Notes under the pieces: generated by a model | Database searches by the model: none | Told to the model about the DNA's origin: nothing | What the model saw: the letters and a program-made list of their open reading frames with translations, nothing else | Shown: piece after piece, positions 55,586 through 64,000 of the stretch | Numbering within the stretch: the stretch's first letter is position 1 | Layout: every line of letters starts with the position of its first letter | Source: MWBF01 sp040772005 | Lineage (GTDB): Bacteria; Chloroflexota; Anaerolineae; CG2-30-64-16 | DNA length: 64,000 nucleotides | Direction of reading: 5' to 3' | NCBI GenBank assembly: GCA_040772005.1 | Contig: JAXGYZ010000005.1 | Location: 124,001-188,000 of the forward strand | Position numbers and translations under genes: made by a program

Positions 55586-56785
55586 GTGAGCACTCCTGAA
55601 CCCAATACCGGACATCGGGCGCGCCTGCGCGTGCGGTTTCAAGCTGATCCCGATTCGCTGACCGAAAGCGAAATGCTGGAACTGCTACTGACTTACGCGA
55701 TCCCACGTCACGACGTGGCTTCACAAAGTTGCGCGCTCCTCGAGCGGTTTGGGAGCCTGGCAGGCGTGCTGGCTGCTTCCCGATCGGAGTTGCTGCTCGT
55801 ACCGGGGATCGGAGAACAGACAGCGACGCTCATAGAACTGACTGGAAGATTGGCAGCGGCCCCCCAGGTGACCATGGAGAGACCTTTGTCGGCACCTGCT
55901 GAAGTTGTCATAACTAGTGGAGCGACGCACCAGGGGCACTCCGAGTCTGAGTCCACTTCTGGTCGTCTCTTCGAGGATGAAACCGACGCTATCGCGACGA
56001 AGATGCGCACCTTCGCAAACGACGAGACCGCAAATGCACTCACTTTGATTCCGGAAGCCCATCGGTTTACCGACGCTCAGGCATTTGGGGCTTTTCTGCG
56101 CGAGCGATTGCCCTACAACTCGGTTTCCACGCGTCAACGTCGCGCCAGCTATATCATCGAACGCTTTTTCCCGGATGGCCGATTGGACTCTCCCCTCGCC
56201 TACTATGCTGCCCGGTGCCTTTCGAGCGAGGACCTAAAGCCTGCCTTGTTCTATCATGTGTTGAAGGCGGAACCTCTCGTTGCCAGGGTGGCAGAGGAAC
56301 TGATCTGGGCGGCTGTGCCGGCGGGCCAGGTCGAGCGGGAGCAGGTACGCGAGTTCGTCCTTCGATATCTGCCCGAGATAGGCCCGTCATCGCAAGCCAA
56401 AGTGCTTCAGGCTCTGTTCAATACCTACGCGCAGCTCGGTATTGCCATCGTGGACGGCACTCTACTTCGCTTTGCAATCCATCCGGGCACGTTACCGGGA
56501 TTCCTGTACGTACTCACGGCTCTCTTGCCCCGGCCGGGCATGTACGCGTTTGAGGAGTTGGAGAACGGGCCGATGCGCCGCTGGCTGCTTTGGGATCGCG
56601 AGTGGATGCACCGGCAAGTTTACAACTTGCGAGACCTGGGCATTATCTCCAAGGTGAGCGAGATCGGTACGATGAGGCAGTTCACACTAAGGCTCGACCA
56701 GCCGGGCGCACTGCAACAATACTTCGCCCATCCGCCACAGGATGCTTCTCTTCTGCGAGAGACGCCCGGGACTGGCGAAGCGTGA
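55586..56785 (+). CDS. RadC N-terminal-type HhH domain fused to BrxA-like helical domain (defence island gene 1)
   Basis: The 399-residue product starts at GTG 55586 with a modest site (GAGGAC). Residues 9-90 match the helix-hairpin-helix part of RadC/UPF0758 (GHRARLRVRFQADPDSLTES, MLELLLTYAIPRHDVASQSC, LLERFGSLAGVLAAS and LLLVPGIGEQTATLIEL). The JAMM deaminase-like domain of RadC is absent. Residues about 125-395 form a helical region with SVSTRQRRASYIIERFF and QVYNLRDLGIISKVSEIGTM. It recalls BrxA-type (DUF1819) proteins by place and rough pattern, not by firm match. It starts a run of five coupled genes. It is probably a DNA-binding component. Confidence 0.6.
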   Translation: MSTPEPNTGHRARLRVRFQADPDSLTESEMLELLLTYAIPRHDVASQSCALLERFGSLAGVLAASRSELLLVPGIGEQTATLIELTGRLAAAPQVTMERPLSAPAEVVITSGATHQGHSESESTSGRLFEDETDAIATKMRTFANDETANALTLIPEAHRFTDAQAFGAFLRERLPYNSVSTRQRRASYIIERFFPDGRLDSPLAYYAARCLSSEDLKPALFYHVLKAEPLVARVAEELIWAAVPAGQVEREQVREFVLRYLPEIGPSSQAKVLQALFNTYAQLGIAIVDGTLLRFAIHPGTLPGFLYVLTALLPRPGMYAFEELENGPMRRWLLWDREWMHRQVYNLRDLGIISKVSEIGTMRQFTLRLDQPGALQQYFAHPPQDASLLRETPGTGEA

Positions 56786-56801
56786 CCTGGGGAGCAAGAG
56801 A

Positions 56802-57341
56802 ATGAGGGCATCCGGTCCGGCAATCATCAGTGCGATACGGGAAAAACTTCCCGTGGGGGTGGGCCGCCACCTCTACGCCGTGCTTGGCACCTATGCCCAG
56901 TTGGCCCACTTCGAACAGGTCCATCTTGCCCAAGCGCGCGATGTCAATGGCAACCCGTTTCCCGCCCCGCTAAACGTGAACCGTCGGTTGCTTGCGCGCA
57001 TTCGGGACGAGGAACTACGCCAGTTGGTGCGCGATGAGTCCCGCCGGCCGCTAACCGTGCAGCGGCGGCTGAACCAGGAGCTGCAGGACCTGCTCGGCGA
57101 TGAGTTGCGCAGGTCGGGCTTCTTGATCCTGAAGCAGTTGGAGCTTCTCTTTGCCTACGAGTTGGATCTCACGGCCTTTCGCATTCGCGCATCAAATGGC
57201 AACCATATCTTGCTTCTCCTGCCAGGCGAACAACGCAGCGATCACATCACGCTCTTTCACCAGGCAGACGCCCGGTTCCAGCGGACGCTGCCCGAGGACT
57301 TGATAGTTCATAACCATCTCTGGGAGCTCAGCGATGCCTAA
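56802..57341 (+). CDS. Hypothetical protein in the defence-like island (gene 2)
   Basis: The ATG at 56802 follows GGGGAGCAAGAGA. I do not recognise the family of this 179-residue protein. It has a helical N-terminus (AIISAIREKLPVGVGRHLYA), a middle charged helix (RRLLARIRDEELRQLVRDES) and a later hydrophobic strand region (GFLILKQLELLFAYELDLTA, then NHILLLLPGEQ). The stop overlaps the ATG of the giant ATPase by 8 bases. It occupies the slot BrxB has in BREX operons, but no sequence match to BrxB (DUF1788) was seen. It may be an adaptor for the ATPase. Confidence 0.7.
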   Translation: MRASGPAIISAIREKLPVGVGRHLYAVLGTYAQLAHFEQVHLAQARDVNGNPFPAPLNVNRRLLARIRDEELRQLVRDESRRPLTVQRRLNQELQDLLGDELRRSGFLILKQLELLFAYELDLTAFRIRASNGNHILLLLPGEQRSDHITLFHQADARFQRTLPEDLIVHNHLWELSDA

Positions 57342-60300
57342 CCCACCCAGTTTGAACGTCTATCAGCGCAAGCCCCTCGACCAGATCGTTACGATTCCCG
57401 ACAGCATTATCAGCGTTTACGTGGTAGAAAATCATATCTGGTCTGACGGTGGGTCCAGACAGGCACGCGCGGCACGCAAACCGGAACCACGCACGGTGCG
57501 GGAGTTCCTGATCAGCCCCGTTCGCTCCTTCCTGAACGACCTATTCCGGGGTCTGGCGGCACCGTACATTCCCGGCCGCAAGGACACCCCCATCGGGCAG
57601 GGATTCTGGGTCCAGGCCGAGTTCGGTTCGGGCAAGTCGCACCTTCTCTCGTTCATCGGCGCGCTTGCGCTTGGCGATGAAGAGGCATGGAAGATCGTCG
57701 AGGAAAAGGAGCGCCGGGCAGGCATCGGCGCGCGCGAGAGCCTGGACGTCTTCTACAAGAGCGGGTTGGCCAAGAAGACAAGGGACTCGAAGGGCATCCT
57801 TGTCGCAGTGAAGACACTCGTGGGCCAGGGGGGCGGGGCGATCGGCATGTCCGGAATGAACCGATCCCTGGCCGAGTACGTTCTGGATGCCGTGGCGGAT
57901 CAATTCTATCTAGAAACGGGGCATTCACTGCCCTTTTACCCGGTCGAGATGCTGGCCGAGCGTTTCCTGAACACCGAGGACTTTGAGCTATACAAGGGCC
58001 GGCTGGCTAGGTTTCTGAAGAATCCTGCCTACTTTGACGCAGAGGCGCAGGATGAGATTCAGGACTTCCTGAGCGACTTGCAGGATACGGCCGAGCCGGG
58101 CCGGCGGCGTGACTGCGGAGATCGGCTGTGGCGGTTCTACACCGAGGACTTGAGGATCACGCCGCAGATTCCTGTGGACAGCGAGGACGTGCTTAAACAC
58201 ATGGTCCGGCGCCTCCTGGATGAAGGTTACGCCGGGTTGCTTCTAATCTTGGACGAAGTGTCGTTGTTCGAACAGGGCCGCACCGACGCCCAGCGCATAG
58301 AGGATCAGAAGGTGCTGGAAGTCCTGTCGAACCGGCTGGCCAAGGTTGAGTGTCTCCCCATTTGGACGGTCTGCGCAGCTCAGCAGCAGATCGAAAGCAG
58401 GATCGCCGGCGGCAGGCATTTCATCGCACGCGAACGCCTGGATCTGGTGCCGCTCCTGAACAATCCGGGATATTATTACGATATCGCCCTCTCGCGCGTC
58501 CGGACGGTAGCGGATCCTGCGGCCATCGACCAGTACTACGAGGATTATCGACGCAGCTTCAGTTGGCCGCAGTCGCGGGGAAAGGATGAGTTCGCTCACT
58601 TCTTCCCGTTCTACCCGCCCAGTGTCGATGTCGTGCGCGCAGTCTCCTACAACCTCACCACGGTACGCTCGGCGCTCTATTTCATGCTCCAGGCCCTGGA
58701 GATGCAGCGCAAGCGGGGTTCGCGGGAACTCATCACGCTCTGGTCCATCTTCGATATGGTCGTGGACTATGAAGAGGATGCTTCGAATACGACGCGCAGC
58801 ATTGCCAACGTCAAGACCAAGTGGCCGGCGGAATGGAAAGCTTACGAGGCCGCAATCCATCAACTGGACACGATCACCAAGGGGCCATTGAAGGTCTATC
58901 GCAGTCGCTGCGAAAAGATCATTCGGACTCTCTTCCTATACCACGTCGCAAACATGGCGCCCAACGGCTTGAGTGCCGAAGAGCTCATGAACAGCGTCAT
59001 GGAGTGGAAGGATCACGACAAGGACCAACTGGCCGATCTGCGCGACAACCTCGACCACTACGAGAGCCTGATCGATAAGATTGCCCTCGAGCTGGCCCAG
59101 ATATCTCGGGTCGGGCATAACTACAAGTTCAATCCCACGGGCGGAGGTCCGGATCCGCGCGACCACTTCCAGAAGGCGCGGGCTGAGGCAGAAGCCAACC
59201 AGGTCCTGCGAAACCAGGCCTGGGAGGCGCTGCTGGACCTCGATGGCTGGAAGGTGGATGCTCGCCTGGTCACGATCGATTTGGCGAAAGACATTCGTTC
59301 CATCTTCCGGGACATTGCGCCTGCGAGCCAGAGCGATATGTCGATCAAGTGGCACGGCCGACTGATCACTGGCCGCGTGTTCATGCGCGATCTGCGCGAC
59401 ATTGCCGGCCGCAGCGCCCTCTTGCCCCAGATCAACAGCGCAGAGACGGGGCTGGATTTCCACGTCTTTGTCAGTTCCACCCCGTGCGCAGCGGACCTGG
59501 ATCGCCTCGTCGAGACCAAGAAGGACGGCCGGGCCCTCTTCTGGAGTCCCGATGCGCTCAGCCCGGCCGAGCATTCGCTGCTGATCGACTTCGCCGCGTA
59601 TCGAACGCTGGTTGCCGACTTTGGAGGGCGTGACACACAGGAAGCCAAGGATGTCCTCGAGTGGGTACAGAGCCGCCTGCGCGCCGACATGGGCAGCATC
59701 TACCGCATCGTGCCCGACAGCTTCGGCCGCGGAAGGATCGCAGCCCTCGACCACTCCAACATGAGTTTCACCTGCCAAGGCGAGCTGAATGCGATCCTGA
59801 CTCCGTTGGTCGGTCAGGCGCTCGACGCCGTCTATGTGAGCAAGGAGATCGATTTCGACGCGCCGGCCCCCTTCGATGACACGAACGCAGTAAACGTTAT
59901 CAACGGCATCGTCAAAGTGTCGGAGATACCCCGCGGCGCAAAACCCACGAAAGAGACTTCGGCCGCGCAGAACTACGGCTTTGCGCTCGGCATCATGCGG
60001 CGGCCCAATGATCGCCTGCTCGACCTCAGCCAGTGCCGTTACACCAGGGACCTGGCCGGCTGGATCGACGATAAGATCGGCGATGGCAGCGCGACGCTTC
60101 CGGCAACTTCGCTCTACAGGAACTTCATGGGCGTTGGAGGGCCGGATGGCGTCAACTACGGCCTGAGTAAGCGGATGGTGCAGCTGTACCTCCTGTGCCT
60201 CGTGCGAGAGGGGAAGATCCGCGTCTCTCTCTCCGGCCGCAACATCCCCGTTGACGCCATTGACTACGGCAACATCGCAGATATTGACTTCAAGGTTGCC

Positions 60301-61653
60301 GTTCTCGACGCCTTCGACCAGATTCAGCGACTCAAGCCGCCCGAGGGGTGGGAACTGCTGGCGCCGTACGCCGCGGTGCTGCTGGAGGACGAGACGGTTC
60401 GCGCAACGCGCCAGGACTCCGAGATCCAGCTCGCGGTACAGCGCCTGCTGCGTTTGCGCGCCGAGCAGGCTGCGACCTTCCCCACGCTGGAAGCTGGGCT
60501 CGCCGACCTCTTCACCGAGATAGGCCAAGCAAACCCGCTGGCTGAGCGGCTGGGCGCCTGGGGCAAGTATTTGTCCCTGCCGGTCAAGTCAACCGACCCG
60601 CTCCCGTTCTTGCTGAATGCGTTGGATGACGCCTTTGGGTATAGGGTCTACCGGGATGAGACGGTGCATCAGGAAGAGGTCGATGATCTGAGGGTCAGGC
60701 TGACCGAGCTCAAACAGGCTGCGAACTTCTTTGGCCATCGTGATCGGGTGCGGGCGGCTGCACGCTATGCGGCATGGGCCAACAGCGACGCTATCCTGCC
60801 GACTGCTGCAGGAGATCTCACGCTGCAACAGGTCCGTTCGGTTTGTCTGACGGCCGCTGCGGGATTTGCTCATCTCGGCGAACTCATGACCCATGAGACT
60901 CGTCTGCTGAGCGAGTTGCTCGATCCCATGAAGGAAGCGATCCAGACTTACACCGTGCGCTATCTTCAGATCTTCGACCAGGTGACGGCGTGCACGGAGC
61001 AAGCGCACCAGGACATCGAGGATATTCCAGCGAGTGCCGGGTATCGCGCACTGGAGCGGCTGGCACAGGTCGCGCAGCTTGGCGGCGATCCGCGGGCGGA
61101 GTTGGACTCGTCTTTCGCCGAGATCGCCAACGGTCCGGACCTCTTTCCCGCCAACTTGGCGCGGGCGACCGTAGAGCGCGAGCTGCGGGAACGGCCTCAG
61201 CCGCCGGACTGCCCGCTGACGCTGTCGAATGCGCATGAGTGGATCGAACGGGCGGAGCGCGCGGTCGGCCGCTGCAGGGCCGCGCTGAGCGAGGCCCTGC
61301 TTGTCAAGGCGCGACTGCTCGACAGCCCCGCCCTGCGCGAGCGACTGGCACAGGGCCGCGAGGAGCCTTTCATTGCCGGCCTGTTGGGAGCGGGCATAGC
61401 CGACGAAGTCGCCGCCTATCTCGAGCGCACGCTCGGGCAGGCGGACGAGACGCAGGCTGCTGCCGCTGTCGAGCTGCTCTCACGGTATCTCAAGAAGCTG
61501 CGCGTGCGCCGCGTGCGGTTGAGCGATTTCTCGCCTGGTAAGCGCACGCTCGAACGCGGCGATGTGGATGACGTAGTGCAAGAGTTCCGGGTCTTCTTGC
61601 TCTCGGCAATGAGCGCCGGGTCCGATGAGCTCTCCGTGGTCGAGCTGGAGTAG
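57334..61653 (+). CDS. Giant P-loop ATPase, PglY/BrxC (DUF6079)-like (defence island gene 3)
   Basis: The 1,439-residue protein has an AAA-type P-loop near its start. Walker A is at residues 97-103 (VQAEFGSGKSHLLSFIGALA). Walker B is LLLILDEVSLFEQ at about 302-314, followed by a sensor-like LPIWTVCAAQQQIESR at about 341-356. The rest is long, mainly helical and unrecognised, with a large C-terminal coiled part. Place of the P-loop, size and FGSGKSH style agree with the PglY/BrxC ATPases of BREX/Pgl systems. It starts inside the previous gene and ends 3 bases before the next. It may assemble a DNA-sensing complex. Confidence 0.75.
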   Translation: MPNPPSLNVYQRKPLDQIVTIPDSIISVYVVENHIWSDGGSRQARAARKPEPRTVREFLISPVRSFLNDLFRGLAAPYIPGRKDTPIGQGFWVQAEFGSGKSHLLSFIGALALGDEEAWKIVEEKERRAGIGARESLDVFYKSGLAKKTRDSKGILVAVKTLVGQGGGAIGMSGMNRSLAEYVLDAVADQFYLETGHSLPFYPVEMLAERFLNTEDFELYKGRLARFLKNPAYFDAEAQDEIQDFLSDLQDTAEPGRRRDCGDRLWRFYTEDLRITPQIPVDSEDVLKHMVRRLLDEGYAGLLLILDEVSLFEQGRTDAQRIEDQKVLEVLSNRLAKVECLPIWTVCAAQQQIESRIAGGRHFIARERLDLVPLLNNPGYYYDIALSRVRTVADPAAIDQYYEDYRRSFSWPQSRGKDEFAHFFPFYPPSVDVVRAVSYNLTTVRSALYFMLQALEMQRKRGSRELITLWSIFDMVVDYEEDASNTTRSIANVKTKWPAEWKAYEAAIHQLDTITKGPLKVYRSRCEKIIRTLFLYHVANMAPNGLSAEELMNSVMEWKDHDKDQLADLRDNLDHYESLIDKIALELAQISRVGHNYKFNPTGGGPDPRDHFQKARAEAEANQVLRNQAWEALLDLDGWKVDARLVTIDLAKDIRSIFRDIAPASQSDMSIKWHGRLITGRVFMRDLRDIAGRSALLPQINSAETGLDFHVFVSSTPCAADLDRLVETKKDGRALFWSPDALSPAEHSLLIDFAAYRTLVADFGGRDTQEAKDVLEWVQSRLRADMGSIYRIVPDSFGRGRIAALDHSNMSFTCQGELNAILTPLVGQALDAVYVSKEIDFDAPAPFDDTNAVNVINGIVKVSEIPRGAKPTKETSAAQNYGFALGIMRRPNDRLLDLSQCRYTRDLAGWIDDKIGDGSATLPATSLYRNFMGVGGPDGVNYGLSKRMVQLYLLCLVREGKIRVSLSGRNIPVDAIDYGNIADIDFKVAVLDAFDQIQRLKPPEGWELLAPYAAVLLEDETVRATRQDSEIQLAVQRLLRLRAEQAATFPTLEAGLADLFTEIGQANPLAERLGAWGKYLSLPVKSTDPLPFLLNALDDAFGYRVYRDETVHQEEVDDLRVRLTELKQAANFFGHRDRVRAAARYAAWANSDAILPTAAGDLTLQQVRSVCLTAAAGFAHLGELMTHETRLLSELLDPMKEAIQTYTVRYLQIFDQVTACTEQAHQDIEDIPASAGYRALERLAQVAQLGGDPRAELDSSFAEIANGPDLFPANLARATVERELRERPQPPDCPLTLSNAHEWIERAERAVGRCRAALSEALLVKARLLDSPALRERLAQGREEPFIAGLLGAGIADEVAAYLERTLGQADETQAAAAVELLSRYLKKLRVRRVRLSDFSPGKRTLERGDVDDVVQEFRVFLLSAMSAGSDELSVVELE

Positions 61654-61656
61654 TAT

Positions 61657-63774
61657 ATGAGCTACGAAAAGTGCACGGTCCTCTCCGTCGTGGGCCGAAT
61701 TCGAGATGAAGACCTGGTGCTGCCGGCTATCCAGCGCGACTTCGTCTGGCAGCCGGAGCGCATCTACAGCCTGATTGACTCGATACTGCGCGGGTATCCG
61801 TTTGGGACGCTGCTCTTCTGGAACACGCGGCAGCGCGTGCAATACCGCGAGTTTGTCAAGGACTGGCGCGTAGACCACAGCTTCGTGTTTCGTGTCAAAG
61901 AGCATGGGAAGAAGCGCACCTTCGTGCTGGATGGGCAGCAGCGTCTGCAGTCGTTGTATATGTCCCTGTATGGCAGCTACGAGGGACGACAGCTTTACCT
62001 GGATCTGCTGAGTGGCGAACAGGACGGGGATGTGGCGGATCTGCGCTACTCAAGCGAGTTTCTGGAGGCCGGCGAAGCTGCGCAGCGCAACTCAGACGGG
62101 AAGGGCACGCACCTCTGGGTGCCGCTGCGCGAAGTCGCAGAGATTACCGATGCTCGCCAACTGGTGTTCCGGCGACAGGAGTTCCTGGGGAGGACGGGGT
62201 TGGAGCCTGGTTCCATTGCTGGAGTACGGCTTCAGCAGAACCTCGACATCGCCCGGGATGCACTGCGCGCAAGCGAGATCATCAACTACTACACCGTCGA
62301 TAAGGAGTATGGCGACGACGGGCAGGTTACCCCGCTCGACGAGGTGCTGGAGATCTTTGTCCGCATGAACTCCGGCGGTCAAGTGCTGAGCAAGTCCGAC
62401 CTCATGTTTTCGCTCATCCAGCTCCACTGGGAGGGCGCGTACGATGCGATTGCCGAGGTGGTGGATGCGCTGAACGCCAACGGCCGCTTCGAGTTCGATC
62501 GTGACTTCGTGCTCAAGGCCGCGCTGGTGTGCGCTGGCAAGGGCGCGCGCTACGACGTCGCTAAGTTCCGTGATGAAACGACCCTGAGCCTGATCAGGGA
62601 CAAATTCGCGGCGATCCGTGATGCGCTCATTAACATGGTCGACTTCGTGGTCAACGATGCCCGCTTCCTGGACGGTCGCGTCCTGGGTTCTTACAACGCG
62701 CTGATCCCGTTCGTATACTTCCTGTATCACCAGCCGCGACAGCTCCCTCGTGACGAGCAGACCCGGGTCGAGATGAAGCAGGCCCTCTATCTGATCCTGA
62801 TGTTGCCGAGCTTCAGTCGCGCGGCCGACAGCCGCATCGACGGCCTCGTGCAGCGGGTCCTGAACCCGGCGCATGCCCGGCAGCCGGGCGTCTTCCCGTT
62901 GCAGCAGGTCCGCCAGTTCGTGCGCGAACGTGATGGTCACGGTGAGATCGATGACTGGCTCCTGGAAAACAACCTGCCGATCCTGATGAATATCCTGGAG
63001 GGCGGCAGCCGGCTGCCCGAAGGCCGGCGCAGCTTCCGGCCAGAGTACGATCACATCTTCCCGCGCAGCGAGCTCGCCAGGCACGGCTACTCTGAGACGC
63101 AGATCAACCACTACGCCAACTTCAGGCTGATCTCCAAGCGCGACAACATCTGGAAGAGCAACAAAGATCCTCGGCCCTACTTTGCCGCCCAGCCCCAGGT
63201 CGCCGGACGCTACCTGATCCCGGTCGATCTGCTGGATTACGAACAGTATCCGGTGTTCTTGGAAGCGCGACGGAAGCTGATCTGGCAGCGCCTGCAAGAC
63301 TTCCTGGGCTCGAGCGAGGGCCGGGATGTCCAGGCAGGTCAGACAGAGACGAAGCTGCAGCTGGCGGTTGTTTCGCAGACCGTTGAGGGTACGGATCGCC
63401 AACCATCGGTCGAGGAAGAAATCGCCCTGATGCGCTTGGTGCTCACTCGCCTCCCTGTGTCGGCCGGGCATCGCGCGCTGTTCCAGATTCTGTGGAACGC
63501 GCCGGAACAGGGAATCGTGAACACGGACCTGACGACAGCGCTGGGACTCACTAGCTCTCAATTCGCTGGGACCATGGCTTCCCTGGCCCGACGCATCAAC
63601 ACGACGGCCAGGGCCCAGGGATACACCCCTTCCAGTAACGGCTTGCTGGTGAGCTGGCGCCACGACCCTGGCGACGGAGGATGGTACTGCGCGCTCCGGC
63701 CGGAATTCCGAGCCCTGCTAGCCGAGGATCCCGAGCTGAAGGCATGGGTACTCGGCGCGGACTGGAGAGGATAG
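61657..63774 (+). CDS. DUF262/DUF1524 (GmrSD-type) nuclease-like protein (defence island gene 4)
   Basis: The 705-residue protein has the N-terminal DUF262 domain: LPAIQRDFVWQPERIYSLID (Q26-R27), LDGQQRLQSLYMSLYGS (D92-G-Q-Q-R96) and FVRMNSGGQVLSKSDLMFSL. The C-terminal DUF1524 His-Me finger core is YDHIFPRSELARHG (Asp465-His466), with NHYANFRLISKRDNIWKSNK. GmrSD-type enzymes cut modified (glucosylated or hydroxymethylated) phage DNA using NTP bound by DUF262. Residues 585-705 add a winged-helix-like tail (QGIVNTDLTTALGLTSSQFA). Both domains are intact. Next to a methyltransferase it could serve as the restriction arm. Confidence 0.85.
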   Translation: MSYEKCTVLSVVGRIRDEDLVLPAIQRDFVWQPERIYSLIDSILRGYPFGTLLFWNTRQRVQYREFVKDWRVDHSFVFRVKEHGKKRTFVLDGQQRLQSLYMSLYGSYEGRQLYLDLLSGEQDGDVADLRYSSEFLEAGEAAQRNSDGKGTHLWVPLREVAEITDARQLVFRRQEFLGRTGLEPGSIAGVRLQQNLDIARDALRASEIINYYTVDKEYGDDGQVTPLDEVLEIFVRMNSGGQVLSKSDLMFSLIQLHWEGAYDAIAEVVDALNANGRFEFDRDFVLKAALVCAGKGARYDVAKFRDETTLSLIRDKFAAIRDALINMVDFVVNDARFLDGRVLGSYNALIPFVYFLYHQPRQLPRDEQTRVEMKQALYLILMLPSFSRAADSRIDGLVQRVLNPAHARQPGVFPLQQVRQFVRERDGHGEIDDWLLENNLPILMNILEGGSRLPEGRRSFRPEYDHIFPRSELARHGYSETQINHYANFRLISKRDNIWKSNKDPRPYFAAQPQVAGRYLIPVDLLDYEQYPVFLEARRKLIWQRLQDFLGSSEGRDVQAGQTETKLQLAVVSQTVEGTDRQPSVEEEIALMRLVLTRLPVSAGHRALFQILWNAPEQGIVNTDLTTALGLTSSQFAGTMASLARRINTTARAQGYTPSSNGLLVSWRHDPGDGGWYCALRPEFRALLAEDPELKAWVLGADWRG

Positions 63775-63776
63775 AC

Positions 63777-64000
63777 ATGGCTCGGAAATCGACATCGGCG
63801 CAGCCTGGCTTGTTCCGCCGCGACATCCCAAAGATGCCCGACGGCTACTACTCGTCCGGACCAAACCCCAACCTGCGCCGCTTCGTGGAGGAGCACGCGA
63901 AGCCCTACGACCCGGCGACGGACGACTACGACGTGCCCCCCTTCGACCAGCCGATCACCACCACCAAGGCGACGGCCATCTACAACATGCACACCTACTG
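63777..64000 (+). CDS. Site-specific DNA methyltransferase, N-terminal part (3' end outside window)
   Basis: An ATG at 63777 follows GGAGAGGATAGAC, 2 bases after the TAG of the nuclease-like gene. The 74 complete visible codons read FRRDIPKMPDGYYSSGPNPN, then FDQPITTTKATAIYNMHTY. The ATAIYNMHTY(W) segment is the conserved front of a group of DNA methyltransferases in which a WSKKP motif normally follows and the DPF/DPP and SAM sites lie downstream, outside this window. It is probably the modification arm of the island, comparable to PglX. Family and class (N6-A or N4-C) cannot be fixed from this piece. Confidence 0.65.
   Translation, partial: MARKSTSAQPGLFRRDIPKMPDGYYSSGPNPNLRRFVEEHAKPYDPATDDYDVPPFDQPITTTKATAIYNMHTY

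Noticed and set aside
56802..57341. Assignment of this protein as BrxB
   Set aside because: Only its position agrees; I see no DUF1788-type sequence features, so it is left unnamed.
58936..60528. 530-codon open frame opposite the giant ATPase
   Set aside because: Antisense, no ribosome site or motifs, while the plus-strand gene is coupled to both neighbours.
1..64000. tRNA or rRNA genes
   Set aside because: No rRNA-like conserved segments or convincing cloverleaf was noticed by eye; a tRNAscan run would be needed to exclude them.

Overview
The window is GC-rich DNA from a free-living bacterium. The best fit is a member of the Chloroflexota (Anaerolineae/Caldilineae-like). Supporting signs are a complete bacterial V/A-type ATPase operon, a MurF-Alr fusion, bactofilins, a peptide-type ABC system tied to glycosidases, and very many palindromic intergenic repeats. 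No rRNA or tRNA gene was seen, so the taxonomy is an inference from gene content.

Layout. 1-2953 (+) is the end of a phage structural module: capsid protein (partial), head-tail adaptor and fibre-like protein, followed by a small caspase-like CHAT protease. 3086-8977 holds housekeeping and stress genes: a Ca2+/cation antiporter, an aldo/keto reductase, Dps, an IS110-family element, a PPK2 polyphosphate kinase and a tiny secreted peptide. 9073-22813 (-) is one long carbohydrate locus: a LacI regulator, all five parts of an Opp/Dpp-type ABC importer, a multihaem cytochrome, a small membrane protein, a GH4 alpha-galactosidase-like enzyme and a GHL6-like hydrolase. 23287-25914 (+) is a MurF-alanine racemase fusion, followed by a GxxExxY gene bracketed by 30-bp inverted repeats. 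26492-33848 (-) is a second sugar locus: GH31 alpha-xylosidase, Gfo/Idh/MocA oxidoreductase, zinc alcohol dehydrogenase, SDR and tagaturonate epimerase-like protein. A perfect 42-bp palindrome precedes the GH31 gene. 34222-41067 (+) carries a C26 peptidase and glutamate racemase, a large DNA-binding-domain/tandem histidine kinase with its LuxR-type response regulator, and two bactofilins. 41189-50436 (-) is the V-ATPase operon D-G-I-K-E-C-F-A-B. 50630-55210 (+) holds an SDR, a beta-propeller lipoprotein and a cysteine-rich 759-residue protein of unknown function.

55586-64000 (+) is the start of a tightly coupled five-gene island that runs off the window: a RadC-type HhH protein, an unrecognised 179-residue protein, a 1,439-residue P-loop ATPase, a DUF262/DUF1524 (GmrSD-type) nuclease and the start of a DNA methyltransferase. 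Its order resembles BREX/Pgl phage-defence operons without matching any that I can name. It is the best candidate here for an undescribed system.

At least ten families of inverted repeats occupy the gaps between genes. Several are built into operons (four gaps of the V-ATPase operon and four of the Opp locus), and a few supply or abut stop codons of neighbouring genes.
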